Positions 41,635 through 51,177 of a stretch of 64,000 bases of DNA are shown here, piece after piece. A program made the translations under genes and the position numbers. Position 1 is the stretch's first letter; the number at the start of each line of letters is the position of its first letter. The notes beneath the pieces were generated by a model. The model did no database searches. It was not told where the DNA came from and saw only the letters and a program-made list of their open reading frames with translations. This DNA is from Desulfocicer vacuolatum DSM 3385 (lineage in GTDB: Bacteria; Desulfobacterota; Desulfobacteria; Desulfobacterales; Desulfobacteraceae). The stretch covers positions 186,001 through 250,000 of the forward strand of contig NZ_FWXY01000002.1 in assembly GCF_900176365.1 (NCBI RefSeq), given 5' to 3'.

Positions 41635-42019
41635 AATCAGCTTCCTGTTTTCACTTAAAATCAGATCACATTAAAGATCATCCCGAACAAACGCATCCCT
41701 GTTCAATTTAAAAGCCATCGAAAATGGAGGTATTTATTCATGATAGTCTACAAACCTTCAAAAACCCAACCACAACGGACATGTTTGTGCAGAGATCACC
41801 CCGCCACCATCTGTCCCATTTGTTAAATCTATTATTTTACATGCTTTGCCCATATTTTCAAGAAAAAAACAGAGACTGACCCCACACCCCACCCCGATTT
41901 TCCATGCCCGGCGGTGACCCGGCTTGACCTTTGAGTGGTAAAAATGTTAAAAAATATAAATTAACACCATCCCTTAATCCGCCTGAAATCCATGACGTAT
42001 CAACAGGAGAACCGGCTTA
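41635..42019 (+). other. Non-coding gap between hflK and the DUF721 gene
   Basis: This 385-base divergent gap holds no gene. A possible plus-strand promoter is TTGACC (41925-41930) with TTAAAA 17 bases later, just ahead of the DUF721 gene. AGGAG at 42005-42009 is its ribosome site. No known repeat family was recognised. Confidence 0.4.
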
Positions 42020-42325
42020 ATGAAAACAGATCTGACACATATCAGCACCATATTAACCCAGGCCCTGGATGAATTCCGTCCCAGTGCAGACACGGGCATG
42101 ACCGCCATCTGGGAACTATGGAACAGCGTGGCAGGGGAGGGCCTGGCTCAAAATGCCAAACCCGGCGCATTTAACAATGGCACCCTCATTGTCCATGTTT
42201 CCAGCTCCGTATGGATGCACCAATTGAAATTTTTAAAAACAAATCTCATGGCAAACCTGAACCATGCCCTGGGCACCCCCCTTGTCAAGGAGATGAGGTT
42301 TAAAATTGCCGCCCTTCACAATTGA
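42020..42325 (+). CDS. DUF721 (DciA-like) protein
   Basis: A 101-residue protein with the DUF721 pattern: LTQALDEFRPSADTGMTAIWELWNSVAG, KPGAFNNGTLIVHVSSSVWMHQLKFLK, and LVKEMRFKIAAL. The family includes DciA, the helicase loader or operator of many bacteria that lack DnaC, so a role at replication forks is plausible but not proven here. The start has AGGAGAACC upstream. It overlaps the TrmN6-like gene by 20 bases, and dnaX lies further down in the same direction. Confidence 0.8.
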   Translation: MKTDLTHISTILTQALDEFRPSADTGMTAIWELWNSVAGEGLAQNAKPGAFNNGTLIVHVSSSVWMHQLKFLKTNLMANLNHALGTPLVKEMRFKIAALHN

Positions 42326-43010
42326 ATATTTTTTTAATGAAAAACTAAGCATCTGCCAGCCCAAAGAGGGATATCGATTTTCCGTGGACCCCTTTGCGCT
42401 CTGTGGAGAGGTTCATCCCCGCCCCGGGGACAAAATCATGGACATTGGCTGCGGATGCGGCATCATTCCCCTGATTCTGTGTCTGAAAACCCCCGCGCTT
42501 TGCATCACCGCCGTTGAAATACAAAAGGAGCTTGCCGACATTGCCGGGGAAAATATCATAAAAAACCATCGACAAAACCAAATCACCGTGCACCATAAAG
42601 ACATCACACAGATGACACCTTCGGATATACCCGGTCCCCAGGACATCATCATATCCAACCCGCCCTACATAAAAAAAAACCATGGCCGCATCAATCCCCA
42701 CCCCCAGAAGGCCACGGCCCGCCACGAACTGACCCTGACCCTTGACACATTAATAAAAATTGCCTCAAAATGGTTAAAACCCCATGGCACCTTTCACACC
42801 ATCTATCCGGTCTCTCGGTTGCCCGAACTTCTGGGTGCCCTTTCAAGGGAAAAAATGACCCTGGAAACTCTGAGATTCATCCATCCCCAAAAAAAGGAAA
42901 AGGCAAAATTATTCATGGTCAAAGCCGGAAAACACCAAAACAATGCAATCACAATCCCTCCGCCGTTGTATCTTGACACCCCGGGGGAACAAGCCGGCAG
43001 TGCACTGTAA
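42306..43010 (+). CDS. trmN6: tRNA1(Val) adenine-N6 methyltransferase-like protein (TrmN6/YfiC)
   Basis: A 234-residue SAM-dependent N6-adenine methyltransferase. It starts EKLSICQPKEGYRFSVDPFALCGEV, has the SAM motif I MDIGCGCGIIPLIL (about residues 45-58), the NPPY catalytic motif (in IISNPPYIKKNHGRIN, about 119-122), and TTIYPVSRLPEL-type C-terminal block. E. coli TrmN6 modifies A37 of tRNA1Val. The start is TTG inside the DUF721 gene, and no ATG is available before the conserved region. The family call is firm, and the precise tRNA is by similarity. Confidence 0.82.
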   Translation: MPPFTIEYFFNEKLSICQPKEGYRFSVDPFALCGEVHPRPGDKIMDIGCGCGIIPLILCLKTPALCITAVEIQKELADIAGENIIKNHRQNQITVHHKDITQMTPSDIPGPQDIIISNPPYIKKNHGRINPHPQKATARHELTLTLDTLIKIASKWLKPHGTFHTIYPVSRLPELLGALSREKMTLETLRFIHPQKKEKAKLFMVKAGKHQNNAITIPPPLYLDTPGEQAGSAL

Positions 43011-43098
43011 CACCCCCGGCAACCATGACATTCAAGCCCGGTCACGCCTTTTTATAAAACCGCAGAACAATCAAATTCAAAATTCATGGCTTTAATGC

Positions 43099-43127
43099 TT
43101 GACACAACATCGAAAAAAGGATATCTA
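43099..43127 (+). promoter_or_regulatory. Sigma-70 type promoter of tRNA-Ser
   Basis: TTGACA (43099-43104) and TATCTA (43122-43127) are 17 bases apart, and the tRNA starts 21 bases after the -10 box. Confidence 0.7.
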
Positions 43128-43148
43128 CCCTTTCATCATTATCAATGC

Positions 43149-43236
43149 GGAGAGATGACCGAGTGGCTGAAGGTGCACGCCTGGAAAGCGTGTGTATCGC
43201 AAGGTACCGAGAGTTCGAATCTCTCTCTCTCCGCCA
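43149..43236 (+). tRNA. tRNA-Ser (GGA anticodon)
   Basis: An 88-base tRNA with a long variable arm, as in the serine class. The acceptor stem pairs GGAGAGA (43149-43155) with TCTCTCC (43226-43232), and the CCA tail is encoded (43234-43236). The anticodon loop CTGGAAA carries GGA, which reads UCC/UCU. The T loop is GTTCGAAT. dnaX follows after 24 bases. Confidence 0.97.
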
Positions 43237-43260
43237 CTCTTATCCCACACCCCGGAAAAC

Positions 43261-45072
43261 ATGTCTTATCGCGTATTAGCTCTTAAATACAGACCCCAGA
43301 CCTTTCAAGATGTTATTGGCCAGACCCATGTTACCCAGACCCTGTCCAATGCGATTTTATCAGGTCGGGTGGCCCATGCTATTTTATTCTCAGGTCCCCG
43401 GGGCACCGGCAAAACCAGCATTGCCAGAATCCTTGCCAAGGCAGTAAATTGCAAAGAGGGCCCCACCCCCTCCCCGTGCAACAGATGCAAATCGTGCATT
43501 GAAATCACCGCAGGAAATGCCGCAGATGTATTTGAGGTGGACGGGGCATCCAACAACAGTGTGGACCAGATCCGTGAACTGCGGGAAAATGTCACCTATC
43601 TTCCCATCTCTTCCCCCCGTAAAATTTATATCATTGATGAAGTGCACATGCTCAGCACTGCAGCCTTTAATGCCCTTCTCAAAACCCTGGAAGAGCCCCC
43701 GGAGCACGTACTTTTTATATTTGCCACCACCGAACCCCATAAAATACCCATCACCATTTTATCCCGGTGCCAGCGACACAATCTTGGCCGTATCAGCCTC
43801 ACCGACATCGCCCGCCACCTGGAATGGCTGGCCTCCCAGGAGGGATTTAAGATTTCCCGGGAAAGTGCAAGCCTCATTGCCTCGGAGGCTGACGGTTCCA
43901 TGCGGGATTCATTGAGCCTTCTGGATCGGGTGATATCCAGCAGCAGTGAGGAGACCATCTCCCACGATCATATCCTCAACAACCTTGGCATCATTGATAA
44001 AAAAATTCTTCAGGACATGGCCTCGGCTGTTTTCAGGGCAGACGGAGCAAAAATACTTCAAACGGTTTCCCAGGTCCGGGATCTGGGATTTGATCTAAAA
44101 AAAATATATGCAGGTCTGGTGGAGTTATTTAGAAATATATTGGTTGTCAGGCTATGTCCGGACAGCCATGCTTTTTCTGATATCAGCGACCATGACAGGG
44201 AGCAGCTTGCTGCCATGGAAGTACCGGGTACCCATGCCTATCTTTCCCGGATACTGACCACCCTGCTGAAGGAAGAACAGCTGCTTCGCTTTTCCACCCA
44301 CACCAGGACCTCCCTGGAAACCATTTTACTACAGCTCATTGACATACGCCCCGGAACGGACATGGACAGCATCATCACCCGGCTGGACGCCCTGGCCCGG
44401 AATGTGGCCCCTCCAGAATCCCTGCCCCGGCATGCCGGAGCCACAGCCCGGACAAAGGCAACACAAACAGCGTCTTTGGCCTGTCCCCCCCGGTGCAATG
44501 AACACCCGGCCCCCTATGATCCCCCCCCGGAACAACAGATGGCACCCCCTCCGGCCCACTGGGATGTACCATCGGCTCCGGAAAAATATTCACCGGATGC
44601 CTCCCCCCGGAACAATGCCGGATCTGCTGCCGCACCAGAATCCCATGGAGACACCCCCCCGACAGCTTCCTTGCCCAATGCCGGAAAAGGGGCACAGATC
44701 ACCGAAGAAAAAACATGGGAAGGATTTTTAAAAATCATAACGGCCAAATTTCCCTTTATCGGGGCCATTCTTTCCAAAGGCACATTTAAGGGAATGGACA
44801 ACGGACAAATTTGCGTTTCCCTCTCCGGCAACAGCAGCTTTGATCTCAAACGAATTCAAGCAAAGCAGCAGGACCTGGAAGAACTATGCAAAACGTATTT
44901 TGGGAAAAAGCTCTCATTATCAACGAACACACCCCCAAAAAACATCCCCACCGAAAAAAACAAGGGGCAGACAAGTCCGGCAAAACGTAAGCAGGAGGCC
45001 ATGAACCACCCCCTGGTTACAGAAGCTGTCAATCTTTTTAACGGACAAATCGTGGATATCAAGTTAAACTAA
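43261..45072 (+). CDS. dnaX: DNA polymerase III subunit gamma/tau
   Basis: The clamp-loader ATPase, 603 residues. Residues about 1-350 hold the AAA+ core: [11 protein letters not shown], Walker [10 protein letters not shown], the four-Cys zinc module (C...CNRCKSC), Walker B YIIDEVHM and the SRC sensor in [11 protein letters not shown]. After that comes a long proline-rich linker (about 410-510) and a C-terminal alpha/beta part ([19 protein letters not shown]...). The start at 43261 is set by the tRNA upstream. The slippery heptamer that makes gamma in E. coli was not identified. ybaB and recR follow, the common order. Confidence 0.94.
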   Translation: MSYRVLALKYRPQTFQDVIGQTHVTQTLSNAILSGRVAHAILFSGPRGTGKTSIARILAKAVNCKEGPTPSPCNRCKSCIEITAGNAADVFEVDGASNNSVDQIRELRENVTYLPISSPRKIYIIDEVHMLSTAAFNALLKTLEEPPEHVLFIFATTEPHKIPITILSRCQRHNLGRISLTDIARHLEWLASQEGFKISRESASLIASEADGSMRDSLSLLDRVISSSSEETISHDHILNNLGIIDKKILQDMASAVFRADGAKILQTVSQVRDLGFDLKKIYAGLVELFRNILVVRLCPDSHAFSDISDHDREQLAAMEVPGTHAYLSRILTTLLKEEQLLRFSTHTRTSLETILLQLIDIRPGTDMDSIITRLDALARNVAPPESLPRHAGATARTKATQTASLACPPRCNEHPAPYDPPPEQQMAPPPAHWDVPSAPEKYSPDASPRNNAGSAAAPESHGDTPPTASLPNAGKGAQITEEKTWEGFLKIITAKFPFIGAILSKGTFKGMDNGQICVSLSGNSSFDLKRIQAKQQDLEELCKTYFGKKLSLSTNTPPKNIPTEKNKGQTSPAKRKQEAMNHPLVTEAVNLFNGQIVDIKLN

Positions 45073-45091
45073 AATAAAAGGAGTTATTACC

Positions 45092-45403
45092 ATGAAAAAT
45101 ATGGGTGGCATGATGAAACAGGCCCAGAAGTTACAGAAAAAAATGCTCAAAATGCAGGAAGAGCTGGCATTGAAAACCGTGGACGTGTCCGCCGGGGGCG
45201 GCATGGTCAAGGTGGTGGCCACGGGCAACCAGAAAATCCAATCCATTTCCCTGGAAAAAGAGGTGGTGGACCCCGATGATGTGGAAATGCTGGAAGATCT
45301 CATACTGGCAGCGGTGAACGATGCATTGAACAAATCCCAGGAAATGGTTTCAGGGGAGATGGGAAAGCTCACCGGGGGCATGAACATTCCGGGTCTGATG
45401 TAA
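45092..45403 (+). CDS. ybaB: YbaB/EbfC family nucleoid-associated protein
   Basis: A 103-residue DNA-binding protein with an N-terminal Met/Lys/Gln helix ([19 protein letters not shown]), the [20 protein letters not shown] beta part and a C-terminal helix ending GGMNIPGLM. EbfC-type proteins bind DNA as a dimer. Start ATG has AAAGGAG upstream. It lies between dnaX and recR, as is typical. Confidence 0.95.
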   Translation: MKNMGGMMKQAQKLQKKMLKMQEELALKTVDVSAGGGMVKVVATGNQKIQSISLEKEVVDPDDVEMLEDLILAAVNDALNKSQEMVSGEMGKLTGGMNIPGLM

Positions 45404-45406
45404 ATT

Positions 45407-46006
45407 TTGAACTATTATCCTGAATCAATCCTGAAGCTCATGGACTGCCTGGCAACCCTGCCGGGCATCGGTAGAAAAACCGCCGAACGCCTGGCACTCC
45501 ATATCCTCCACGCCCCGGACACCGAGGCCCGCTCCCTTGCTGAAAACATCCTGGCGCTGAAAAAGAATGTCACCCTGTGTGCCACCTGCTTTGGGCTCAG
45601 TGACCGGCCCACCTGCCGCATATGCAGTAACCCGGCGCGGGATGCCGGAACCATCTGTGTTGTGGAAAACCCCACAGACATGGCAGCCATTGAGAAAAGC
45701 GGTGCATTCTCAGGCCTTTATCACATTCTGGGGGGCGCATTATCCCCCATGGACGGCATTGGACCGGATGAGATTCGCATTAAGGAACTGTTTGTCAGGG
45801 CCCGGCACCGCTCCACCCGGGAGATCATTCTGGCCACGGGCACAGATGTGGAAGGCGAAGCAACAGCAGCATACATTGCAGAACAATTGAAAAACACCCG
45901 GATATGCATCACCCGCATTGCCTCGGGGGTTCCCATGGGGGGGGATCTGCATTTTGTGGATCAGGTAACATTACAGCGGGCCATGGAGGGTCGAAGTGGA
46001 TTGTAA
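45407..46006 (+). CDS. recR: Recombination protein RecR
   Basis: A 199-residue partner of RecF and RecO in gap repair. It has the helix-hairpin-helix LATLPGIGRKTAERLALHIL, the four-Cys zinc finger (CATCFGLSDRPTCRIC), and the Toprim domain with IEKSGAFSGLYHILGGALSPMDGIGP and EIILATGTDVEGEATAAYI. The start is TTG at 45407, 3 bases after the ybaB stop. It overlaps the YkgJ-type gene by 11 bases. Confidence 0.95.
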   Translation: MNYYPESILKLMDCLATLPGIGRKTAERLALHILHAPDTEARSLAENILALKKNVTLCATCFGLSDRPTCRICSNPARDAGTICVVENPTDMAAIEKSGAFSGLYHILGGALSPMDGIGPDEIRIKELFVRARHRSTREIILATGTDVEGEATAAYIAEQLKNTRICITRIASGVPMGGDLHFVDQVTLQRAMEGRSGL

Positions 46007-46406
46007 ATTTCAAACAGGCGATGATATTTTTGAATGTACCCAGTGCGGGGAGTGTTGCCGGGGATTTGGCGGTACCTATGTCACCCCGGAAGACATTAAA
46101 CGGATTTCCAGGTTCATCAAGTGTGATCCTGACACCTTTGTCCCCCGGTTCTGTGACATGTCCGGCTCCCGGCCGGTGCTCACCCTTAACAAAAAAGGAA
46201 AGTGCGTTTTTTTTGATGAGCTGTGCACCATCCATGAAGTAAAGCCGTACATGTGCCGGGCCTGGCCCTTTATTCAAACCCTTGTGGATCATCCAGAAAA
46301 CTGGGAAGCCATGGCAGGCTCCTGTCCCGGAATGAAAAAAGGGATCCCGGCGGAGGCTATCCAGCGCATTGCAGCCCTGGAAATCAAAAAGCTGCAATCA
46401 TCTTAG
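45996..46406 (+). CDS. YkgJ family cysteine cluster protein
   Basis: A 136-residue protein of the YkgJ/putative zinc- or iron-binding family. Cysteines occur as CTQCGECCRGFGG (residues about 14-26), C...MSG, KGKCVFFDELC, and PYMCRAWPF, a layout suited to binding metal (zinc or Fe-S). Function is not known for the family, though many members are near redox or modification genes. The GTG start overlaps recR. Its stop codon lies at the left end of a family B repeat (46406-46607). Confidence 0.82.
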   Translation: MDCKFQTGDDIFECTQCGECCRGFGGTYVTPEDIKRISRFIKCDPDTFVPRFCDMSGSRPVLTLNKKGKCVFFDELCTIHEVKPYMCRAWPFIQTLVDHPENWEAMAGSCPGMKKGIPAEAIQRIAALEIKKLQSS

Positions 46407-46607
46407 GCATATTCATACAACTTCAAAAGTAGCTTAGAGACTCAGATCTTATTGTTTTACCATACCCAAATTGATATGTTTTATGGGTAAAATTTCGGGT
46501 AAACGGTAAATTGAAAACGGCTGACTCCCTTACACTTTTCGATCAAATTTTCCCGGAAAGTGGATATAGTTTTTTAAAAAAACGTAAACTGAAAAATGAA
46601 GCATGCC
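46406..46607 (+). repeat. Family B element, copy B2, with an internal insertion
   Basis: Ends are GGCATATTCAT (46406-46416) and ATGAAGCATGCC (46596-46607). The right part, TTACACTTTTCGATCAAATT with AAACTGAAAAATGAAGC, matches B1. Between about 46433 and 46530 lies foreign sequence not seen in B1 or B3, with TACC...GGTAAA pieces and no open frame. The element begins at the stop codon of the YkgJ-type gene. Confidence 0.7.
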
Positions 46608-46645
46608 GCATTTTAATCCTTCAACCGTTAAATAACCCCTAATTT

Positions 46646-47509
46646 TCAGGACGGCATCACATAGTTGGGTCCGGCAATGAGCATGGTGTTGGGCAAATGG
46701 GTCTGAATCATCTCCATGGTGCTGCCAAAGAGAACATCCCGCACCACACCATGACCATAGGCCCCCATCACAGTTAAGGCATTGTGGGGAACCGCATAAA
46801 GATTGTGTTCAAATTTACCGGTTTCAAAAAAATGCCACTCCCGCACCTGTTGCGCCACCTCCCGGGCCATGTCCCGTTCTGCAAGAATCTTTTCAAAGGT
46901 TTCTTTTGATTTACCGTCGGCCTGGGTGAACAGATCCACAGGCTTGCCGGTGTCCCGGCCAAGGCGAAGCCCCAGCTTAAGGGCCTTCACCGCATTCACT
47001 GATCCCCCAAAAAAAACCAGAATACTCTGCCACTCCTTGAACAGACAGCTGGGCATGAGCACGGGAAAACGGGCCGCATTGATAATTCGGCGAACTTTTG
47101 GCCCAATGTGTCCAAGGCTGATCTTGGAAGACAGGTCACTGATACTCCGGGGACAACACATGAAATCAAAATTCACCGGAAGATCAGGTAAGGTGGAGGC
47201 AGTGAAATTCTTGGGCTGTACAAACCGGGGATCAATGTGTGCCCCCCGGGCCAGCTCCAGGGCATGGGCACTTGCCGTTTCAGGGGCTGTTAAATATGAT
47301 TCATCCAGATCAACCTGTACCACATCATTGTCAAAATACATGAGAAATTTGGTATACCCGGGAATATAGATTACAATGGATGCGTTGATCTCGTTGCAGA
47401 AATAAAGTGACTGCATGAGAATTTCTCTTCCCAGCGGGGTATTTCTAAAAACATGAAAAAGCGTTGTCTCCACATATCCTCCTGAACCGTCAATAAACCG
47501 GCGGGACAT
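46646..47509 (-). CDS. Universal stress-like two-domain protein
   Basis: A 287-residue protein. The C-terminal half (about 165-287) is a USP-like domain with ILVFFGGSVNAVKALKLGLRLG, then ALTVMGAYGHGVVRDVLFGSTMEMIQTHLPNTMLIAGPNYV, which matches the nucleotide-binding USP end. The N-terminal half (YFCNEINASIVIYIPGYTKFL ...) has USP-like strands but weak conservation. It is longer than a single USP domain, so it may be a degenerate tandem. It stands alone on the minus strand, separated from the CLC gene by repeats. Confidence 0.65.
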   Translation of the reverse strand: MSRRFIDGSGGYVETTLFHVFRNTPLGREILMQSLYFCNEINASIVIYIPGYTKFLMYFDNDVVQVDLDESYLTAPETASAHALELARGAHIDPRFVQPKNFTASTLPDLPVNFDFMCCPRSISDLSSKISLGHIGPKVRRIINAARFPVLMPSCLFKEWQSILVFFGGSVNAVKALKLGLRLGRDTGKPVDLFTQADGKSKETFEKILAERDMAREVAQQVREWHFFETGKFEHNLYAVPHNALTVMGAYGHGVVRDVLFGSTMEMIQTHLPNTMLIAGPNYVMPS

Positions 47510-47550
47510 AAAAATTAATAATGCCGGAATTTTATTATCCGGATATCTTT

Positions 47551-47731
47551 TTATAAGAAATACTCCGCAAGCCCGGGGAATATTTCTGCCTTTGTTGTGG
47601 GCGGAACCGAATCAGAATACGGTCCGCCCGTGGCGGTTTATAAGAAATACTCCGCAAATATAGGGTGTATTTCAAACTTCGTTGTGGGCAAAGCCGGATC
47701 AGAATACGGTCTGCCCGTGGCAGTTTATATA
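47551..47731 (+). repeat. Family A repeats, copies A6 and A7 in tandem
   Basis: Two full-length copies share one junction (TTTATAAG at 47637-47644). Each has GAAATACTCCGCAA, then GTGGGC and CCGCCCGTGGCGG or CTGCCCGTGGCAG. They lie upstream of family C at 47732 in the gap between the CLC gene and the USP-like gene. This array has the same order as that at 10590-10893. Confidence 0.85.
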
Positions 47732-47938
47732 CAAGGCAACCTCAGCAGAGCCGCCCCTCCGATGGGCAATAGGAACCGGACAATTGAGCTGTCTACAGTT
47801 CCGGTCCGGGACCGTTACCCATCGAGGGGGGGCGGCATAATATCATTTTCAATATTGGTTGTGTCCGTGGGGACATGCCCGTTTAATGGCGAACCAATCA
47901 CAGCGGTTCACATGGGTAAGCCGGACAGACACAATTAG
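47732..47938 (+). repeat. Family C hairpin repeat, copy C4 (tail replaced)
   Basis: The hairpin is GATGGGCAAT (47761-47770) against GTTACCCATC (47813-47822), with CCGGAC/GTCCGG inside. The conserved tail GGCTCCGCGTCTACGACCC seen in the other copies is absent and replaced from about 47840 by unrelated sequence. The rest of the gap to the CLC stop (47939) shows no gene. Confidence 0.8.
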
Positions 47939-49672
47939 CTACGCGCGCTGGGTGGTCTGAACTTTAAGCTCATCCCGATATTTATCCAACAAAGTGGCCT
48001 TGGATATCATGCCCACAAACCGATGATTACTCACCACCGGCAGACTGTAGCAGCGGGTAACATCCATTTTATGAAGCACATCTGCCAGATCATCATCATA
48101 GTGAACGGTTTCCACATCCACATCCATGATCTGCTCCACCAGCACGGCATCATACATCACCGTGTTAAAAATATAGGGCCGCACATGATCAAAGCGTACC
48201 ATGCCCATGAAATGACCGTTGTCAGGATTTTCCACGGGAAAATAGTTACGGGTGGATCGTTTAACCACGTATAAAAATTCCCGCAACAGCATCCCCGGAG
48301 CCACAGGAATGCAATCCCTTTCAATGACTTCCCTGATGGTGATGTCCGCAAGGACCCTGGCATCGGTGCCGGGTCTTAATAACTGCCCCCTTTCCGTTAA
48401 ATCCTTGAGATAAAAGGAGGCCGGTTCAAAATAGTGGGTAATGGTGGTGGAAAGGGCTGATACAATGATCAGGGCCAGCATCACCTCATAACTTCCCGTG
48501 ATCTCAAGAATCAGAAAAATCCCCGTCAACGGCGCCTGGAGAATACCGCTGATCATACCGGCCATGCCAAGCAGGGCAAAACACCCTTCGTTTACCCAGG
48601 TCACCGAGGGCATCAAAAAAACCAGGAGCCGATGGTAGGCAAGTCCGGCAAAACTGCCAATGACCAGGCAGGGAGCAAAAATCCCACCGGAGCCCCCCCA
48701 TCCCAGGGTAAGGGCCGTGGCCACAATTTTTGCCAGGCAGGCAATGGCAGCAATGCCAAGGCCCGTGGTAAAGACCCCCTGAATCATGGCATGGATGGCA
48801 TGATATCCTTCCCCCAGAACATCGGGAACAGCAAACCCCAGAAGCCCCACAGCAGCACCTCCCATGGCAGCCCTGGCCCACAGAGGCACCTTTACCTTTG
48901 CTGACACATGGTGCATGCGACGCAGCATGCGGGTGAGGATCAAGGAAGCCATGGAAGCTGCCAGGGCAAGCCCCAGACAGGCCAGCAGATCCAAACTTCC
49001 GATATTAAAGCTGCCAAAACTGTCAAAGGCAATGCTGTTTCCCCGGAGAAGACGACTGATCTCAGCCCCAGACACCGCCGCCACGGCAATGGGAATGATG
49101 TTCACCATGGACCACTCCCCCAGGATAATCTCCATGGTAAAGATGATACCGGTGAGGGGTGCATTGAAAATGGCGGCAATGGCACCGGCAGAGCCGCACC
49201 CCACCAGGGTGACCCGCTGCCGATCATTTAAATAGAAAAATTTGGCAATATTGGAACCGATGGCAGCACCGCTCATGACCACAGGGGCTTCGGGGCCTGC
49301 AGATCCGCCGCTGCCGATGGTGAGACAACTTGCCACCAGTCTTGATATGCTGGATCGAAACCGCATCAGTCCCCCGTACCGGGAGACACTGTAAATCACT
49401 TCGGGCACTCCGTGACCGGCCCCTTCATTCATGGCTTTTTCCAGAAACAAGGAAGAGAGCATGGCACCTGCGGCCGGCAAAAGAAAGGCCCACCAGTGAT
49501 GACGCCAGTGGTGAAGGGTCTCCAGCATGAAAACCAGAGAAGTATTTAACCCCAGGGCGGCAAGTCCGCTGCAAAGCCCCACAATCACCCCCATGAGAAT
49601 CAACAGCATGCGGTCATCCAGTCTAAAAAAGGGGAGGCGTGCCGGGTGACGCCAGGATATGAAACGCTTCAT
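47939..49672 (-). CDS. CLC-type chloride channel/antiporter with C-terminal CBS pair
   Basis: A 577-residue membrane protein. The first 430 residues have about ten to twelve helices with CLC motifs: GHGVPEV, GSGGSAGPEAPVVMSG (with the gate Glu) and GWGGSGGIFAPCLVIG (about residue 330). Residues about 445-577 are two CBS domains (VIERDCIPVAPGMLL..., VEQIMDVDVETVHYDDDL), which may sense nucleotides. Whether it is a channel or a H+/Cl- antiporter is not decided by the sequence. It is only 9 bases after the HTH-EIIA gene, so the two are likely co-expressed. Confidence 0.9.
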   Translation of the reverse strand: MKRFISWRHPARLPFFRLDDRMLLILMGVIVGLCSGLAALGLNTSLVFMLETLHHWRHHWWAFLLPAAGAMLSSLFLEKAMNEGAGHGVPEVIYSVSRYGGLMRFRSSISRLVASCLTIGSGGSAGPEAPVVMSGAAIGSNIAKFFYLNDRQRVTLVGCGSAGAIAAIFNAPLTGIIFTMEIILGEWSMVNIIPIAVAAVSGAEISRLLRGNSIAFDSFGSFNIGSLDLLACLGLALAASMASLILTRMLRRMHHVSAKVKVPLWARAAMGGAAVGLLGFAVPDVLGEGYHAIHAMIQGVFTTGLGIAAIACLAKIVATALTLGWGGSGGIFAPCLVIGSFAGLAYHRLLVFLMPSVTWVNEGCFALLGMAGMISGILQAPLTGIFLILEITGSYEVMLALIIVSALSTTITHYFEPASFYLKDLTERGQLLRPGTDARVLADITIREVIERDCIPVAPGMLLREFLYVVKRSTRNYFPVENPDNGHFMGMVRFDHVRPYIFNTVMYDAVLVEQIMDVDVETVHYDDDLADVLHKMDVTRCYSLPVVSNHRFVGMISKATLLDKYRDELKVQTTQRA

Positions 49673-49681
49673 TTATTTTAC

Positions 49682-50368
49682 TTAAACCCCTTTTTTCTCG
49701 ATCTGTGCCTCTTTTGTACGAATACACGCCAAGAGCGCATCAGCCAAGGGCCTTGTTTTCACAAAAGAGATAAATTCACTGTCCCGGAGGCAAAAGGAGA
49801 GGCGGGACAGCAGGCTGAGATGACAGGCCACTGCTGGACTTAAAATCAAAAAAAGCGTGGACACCGGCAAATCATCAATGGCATTAAAGGGAACACTGTT
49901 GTCCAGATAACAGGTAACCACCATGGGGGTTTTAAGCCCCTTATCCAGGGGATTTCTGGGATGGGGAATGGCCATGCCGTGACCAATACCGGTGGAGGTC
50001 AGCTGTTCCCTTGCAAGGAGCTGTTGAAACAGCTCATCCTGCTGCACCGCCGAAAGCCCGGGAACCCTGCAAACCGCAGCCTGGAGCACCGAATCTCTGT
50101 CCGTTCCGGTGATACCGTGATGAACACCGCCGTTTTCCATGGCCGACACCAGAATAAATTCCGGAGAGTGGCACACACCGCCTGACGGATCTTCACAGGC
50201 TGGTATGATTTTTTTCTGCCGGGCGGCCCATTTATTGAGCTCTGCCTCATGAAACACGCCCATGTCCCCCGTCTTACTCACTGGAATTCTTCCCTGACGA
50301 ATCCAACGCTCCAGGGTATCAATGCTCAAATTCAACCGTTGTGCAATTTTTTCCAAAGTTTGTATCAT
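49682..50368 (-). CDS. Helix-turn-helix protein fused to PTS EIIA domain
   Basis: A 228-residue protein. Residues 1-45 are an excisionase/MerR-like DNA-binding helix-turn-helix (MIQTLEKIAQRLNLSIDTLERWIRQGRIPV). Residues about 75-225 resemble a PtsN-type EIIA domain, with the phosphorylatable His in GIGHGMAIPHPRNPL. ATG at 50368 is used as start because upstream residues do not fit the family. The combination suggests a phosphorylation-tuned regulator. No PTS sugar gene is close, and the partner 9 bases downstream is a CLC channel. Confidence 0.78.
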   Translation of the reverse strand: MIQTLEKIAQRLNLSIDTLERWIRQGRIPVSKTGDMGVFHEAELNKWAARQKKIIPACEDPSGGVCHSPEFILVSAMENGGVHHGITGTDRDSVLQAAVCRVPGLSAVQQDELFQQLLAREQLTSTGIGHGMAIPHPRNPLDKGLKTPMVVTCYLDNSVPFNAIDDLPVSTLFLILSPAVACHLSLLSRLSFCLRDSEFISFVKTRPLADALLACIRTKEAQIEKKGV

Positions 50369-50598
50369 TTTTATAATCCACCGGCACAGAAAGGTTAATG
50401 ATAATCCTCCTGTCCATCCATGAAGTTTTATGCAGGAAAAGGATATGCGCCCTGAACAAATGGCCAAAATTTTGATTTGACAATTAAATTTTTCATGGAA
50501 AAAATCATAAAAGTCCATGAACCTAAGTAATTATACCACCCATGCTTTTTTTTCAAGACCCATATGGGTAAAACCCGGGTAAACCGGGGCAGACAGTA

Positions 50599-51177
50599 CT
50601 ATTCACTGTAATTTTTCAGCCACCAGTCATCCCAGTTCGAAGATAGAAGGGCATGGGCCAGGGTACGCCCTGTATCTGTTTTTAATCGCTCCAGAACATG
50701 GGGCAGCCATTTGTCAGGGGTTTTAGCTCCGATGTCCTGTAGTTTTTTTAACTCAAGAATAAACGAGAGCTGGTCCGCATCCCGGGCCAGCATGGCTTCC
50801 CTTGTCTCTCCTTGATTAAACTCATTGACCAGGGCAACAATGGATTCACCCAAAGGAAATCCCTCAGCCATGCGGGACAAGGCCAGATCTTCCCGGGCCG
50901 TGACATATTGCTTCTGCACATAGTTTAAATCCCCGGTTCTTGCCTCGGCAAAATCATGAACCAGAGCCATGGACACAATTTTCCCACCATCCACTTTAGG
51001 CTCCATCTTTGCCATGGTAAAGCAGATAAAAGCTGTCATAAAACTGTGTTCTGCCACACTTTCCTGCCCCGCTCCCAAAAATTGATATCCCGATCTTGGC
51101 AGCCGGGTCAGCATATTTGCCTCAAAAAAAAGATCTGCAAATTTTTGATTCATATTATATTTTTCCTTGTCAGCCAT
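50599..51177 (-). CDS. HD-domain phosphohydrolase (YfbR/5'-nucleotidase-like)
   Basis: A 192-residue HD-domain protein of the HD_3 type. Metal-binding His/Asp are in ESVAEHSFMTAFI and MALVHDFAEARTGDLNYVQK, followed by a late aspartate in ARDADQLSFILELKKLQ. E. coli YfbR with this layout removes phosphate from dNMPs. Activity on dNMPs here is by similarity only. Start is ATG at 51177 or 24 bases later (after AAGGAA). It is a single-gene unit next to the plus-strand LysM gene. Confidence 0.78.
   Translation of the reverse strand: MADKEKYNMNQKFADLFFEANMLTRLPRSGYQFLGAGQESVAEHSFMTAFICFTMAKMEPKVDGGKIVSMALVHDFAEARTGDLNYVQKQYVTAREDLALSRMAEGFPLGESIVALVNEFNQGETREAMLARDADQLSFILELKKLQDIGAKTPDKWLPHVLERLKTDTGRTLAHALLSSNWDDWWLKNYSE

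Noticed and set aside
43237-43260. Signal recognition particle RNA (ffs) between tRNA-Ser and dnaX
   Set aside because: In many genomes ffs lies here, but only 24 bases separate the tRNA and dnaX and no ffs sequence was seen.
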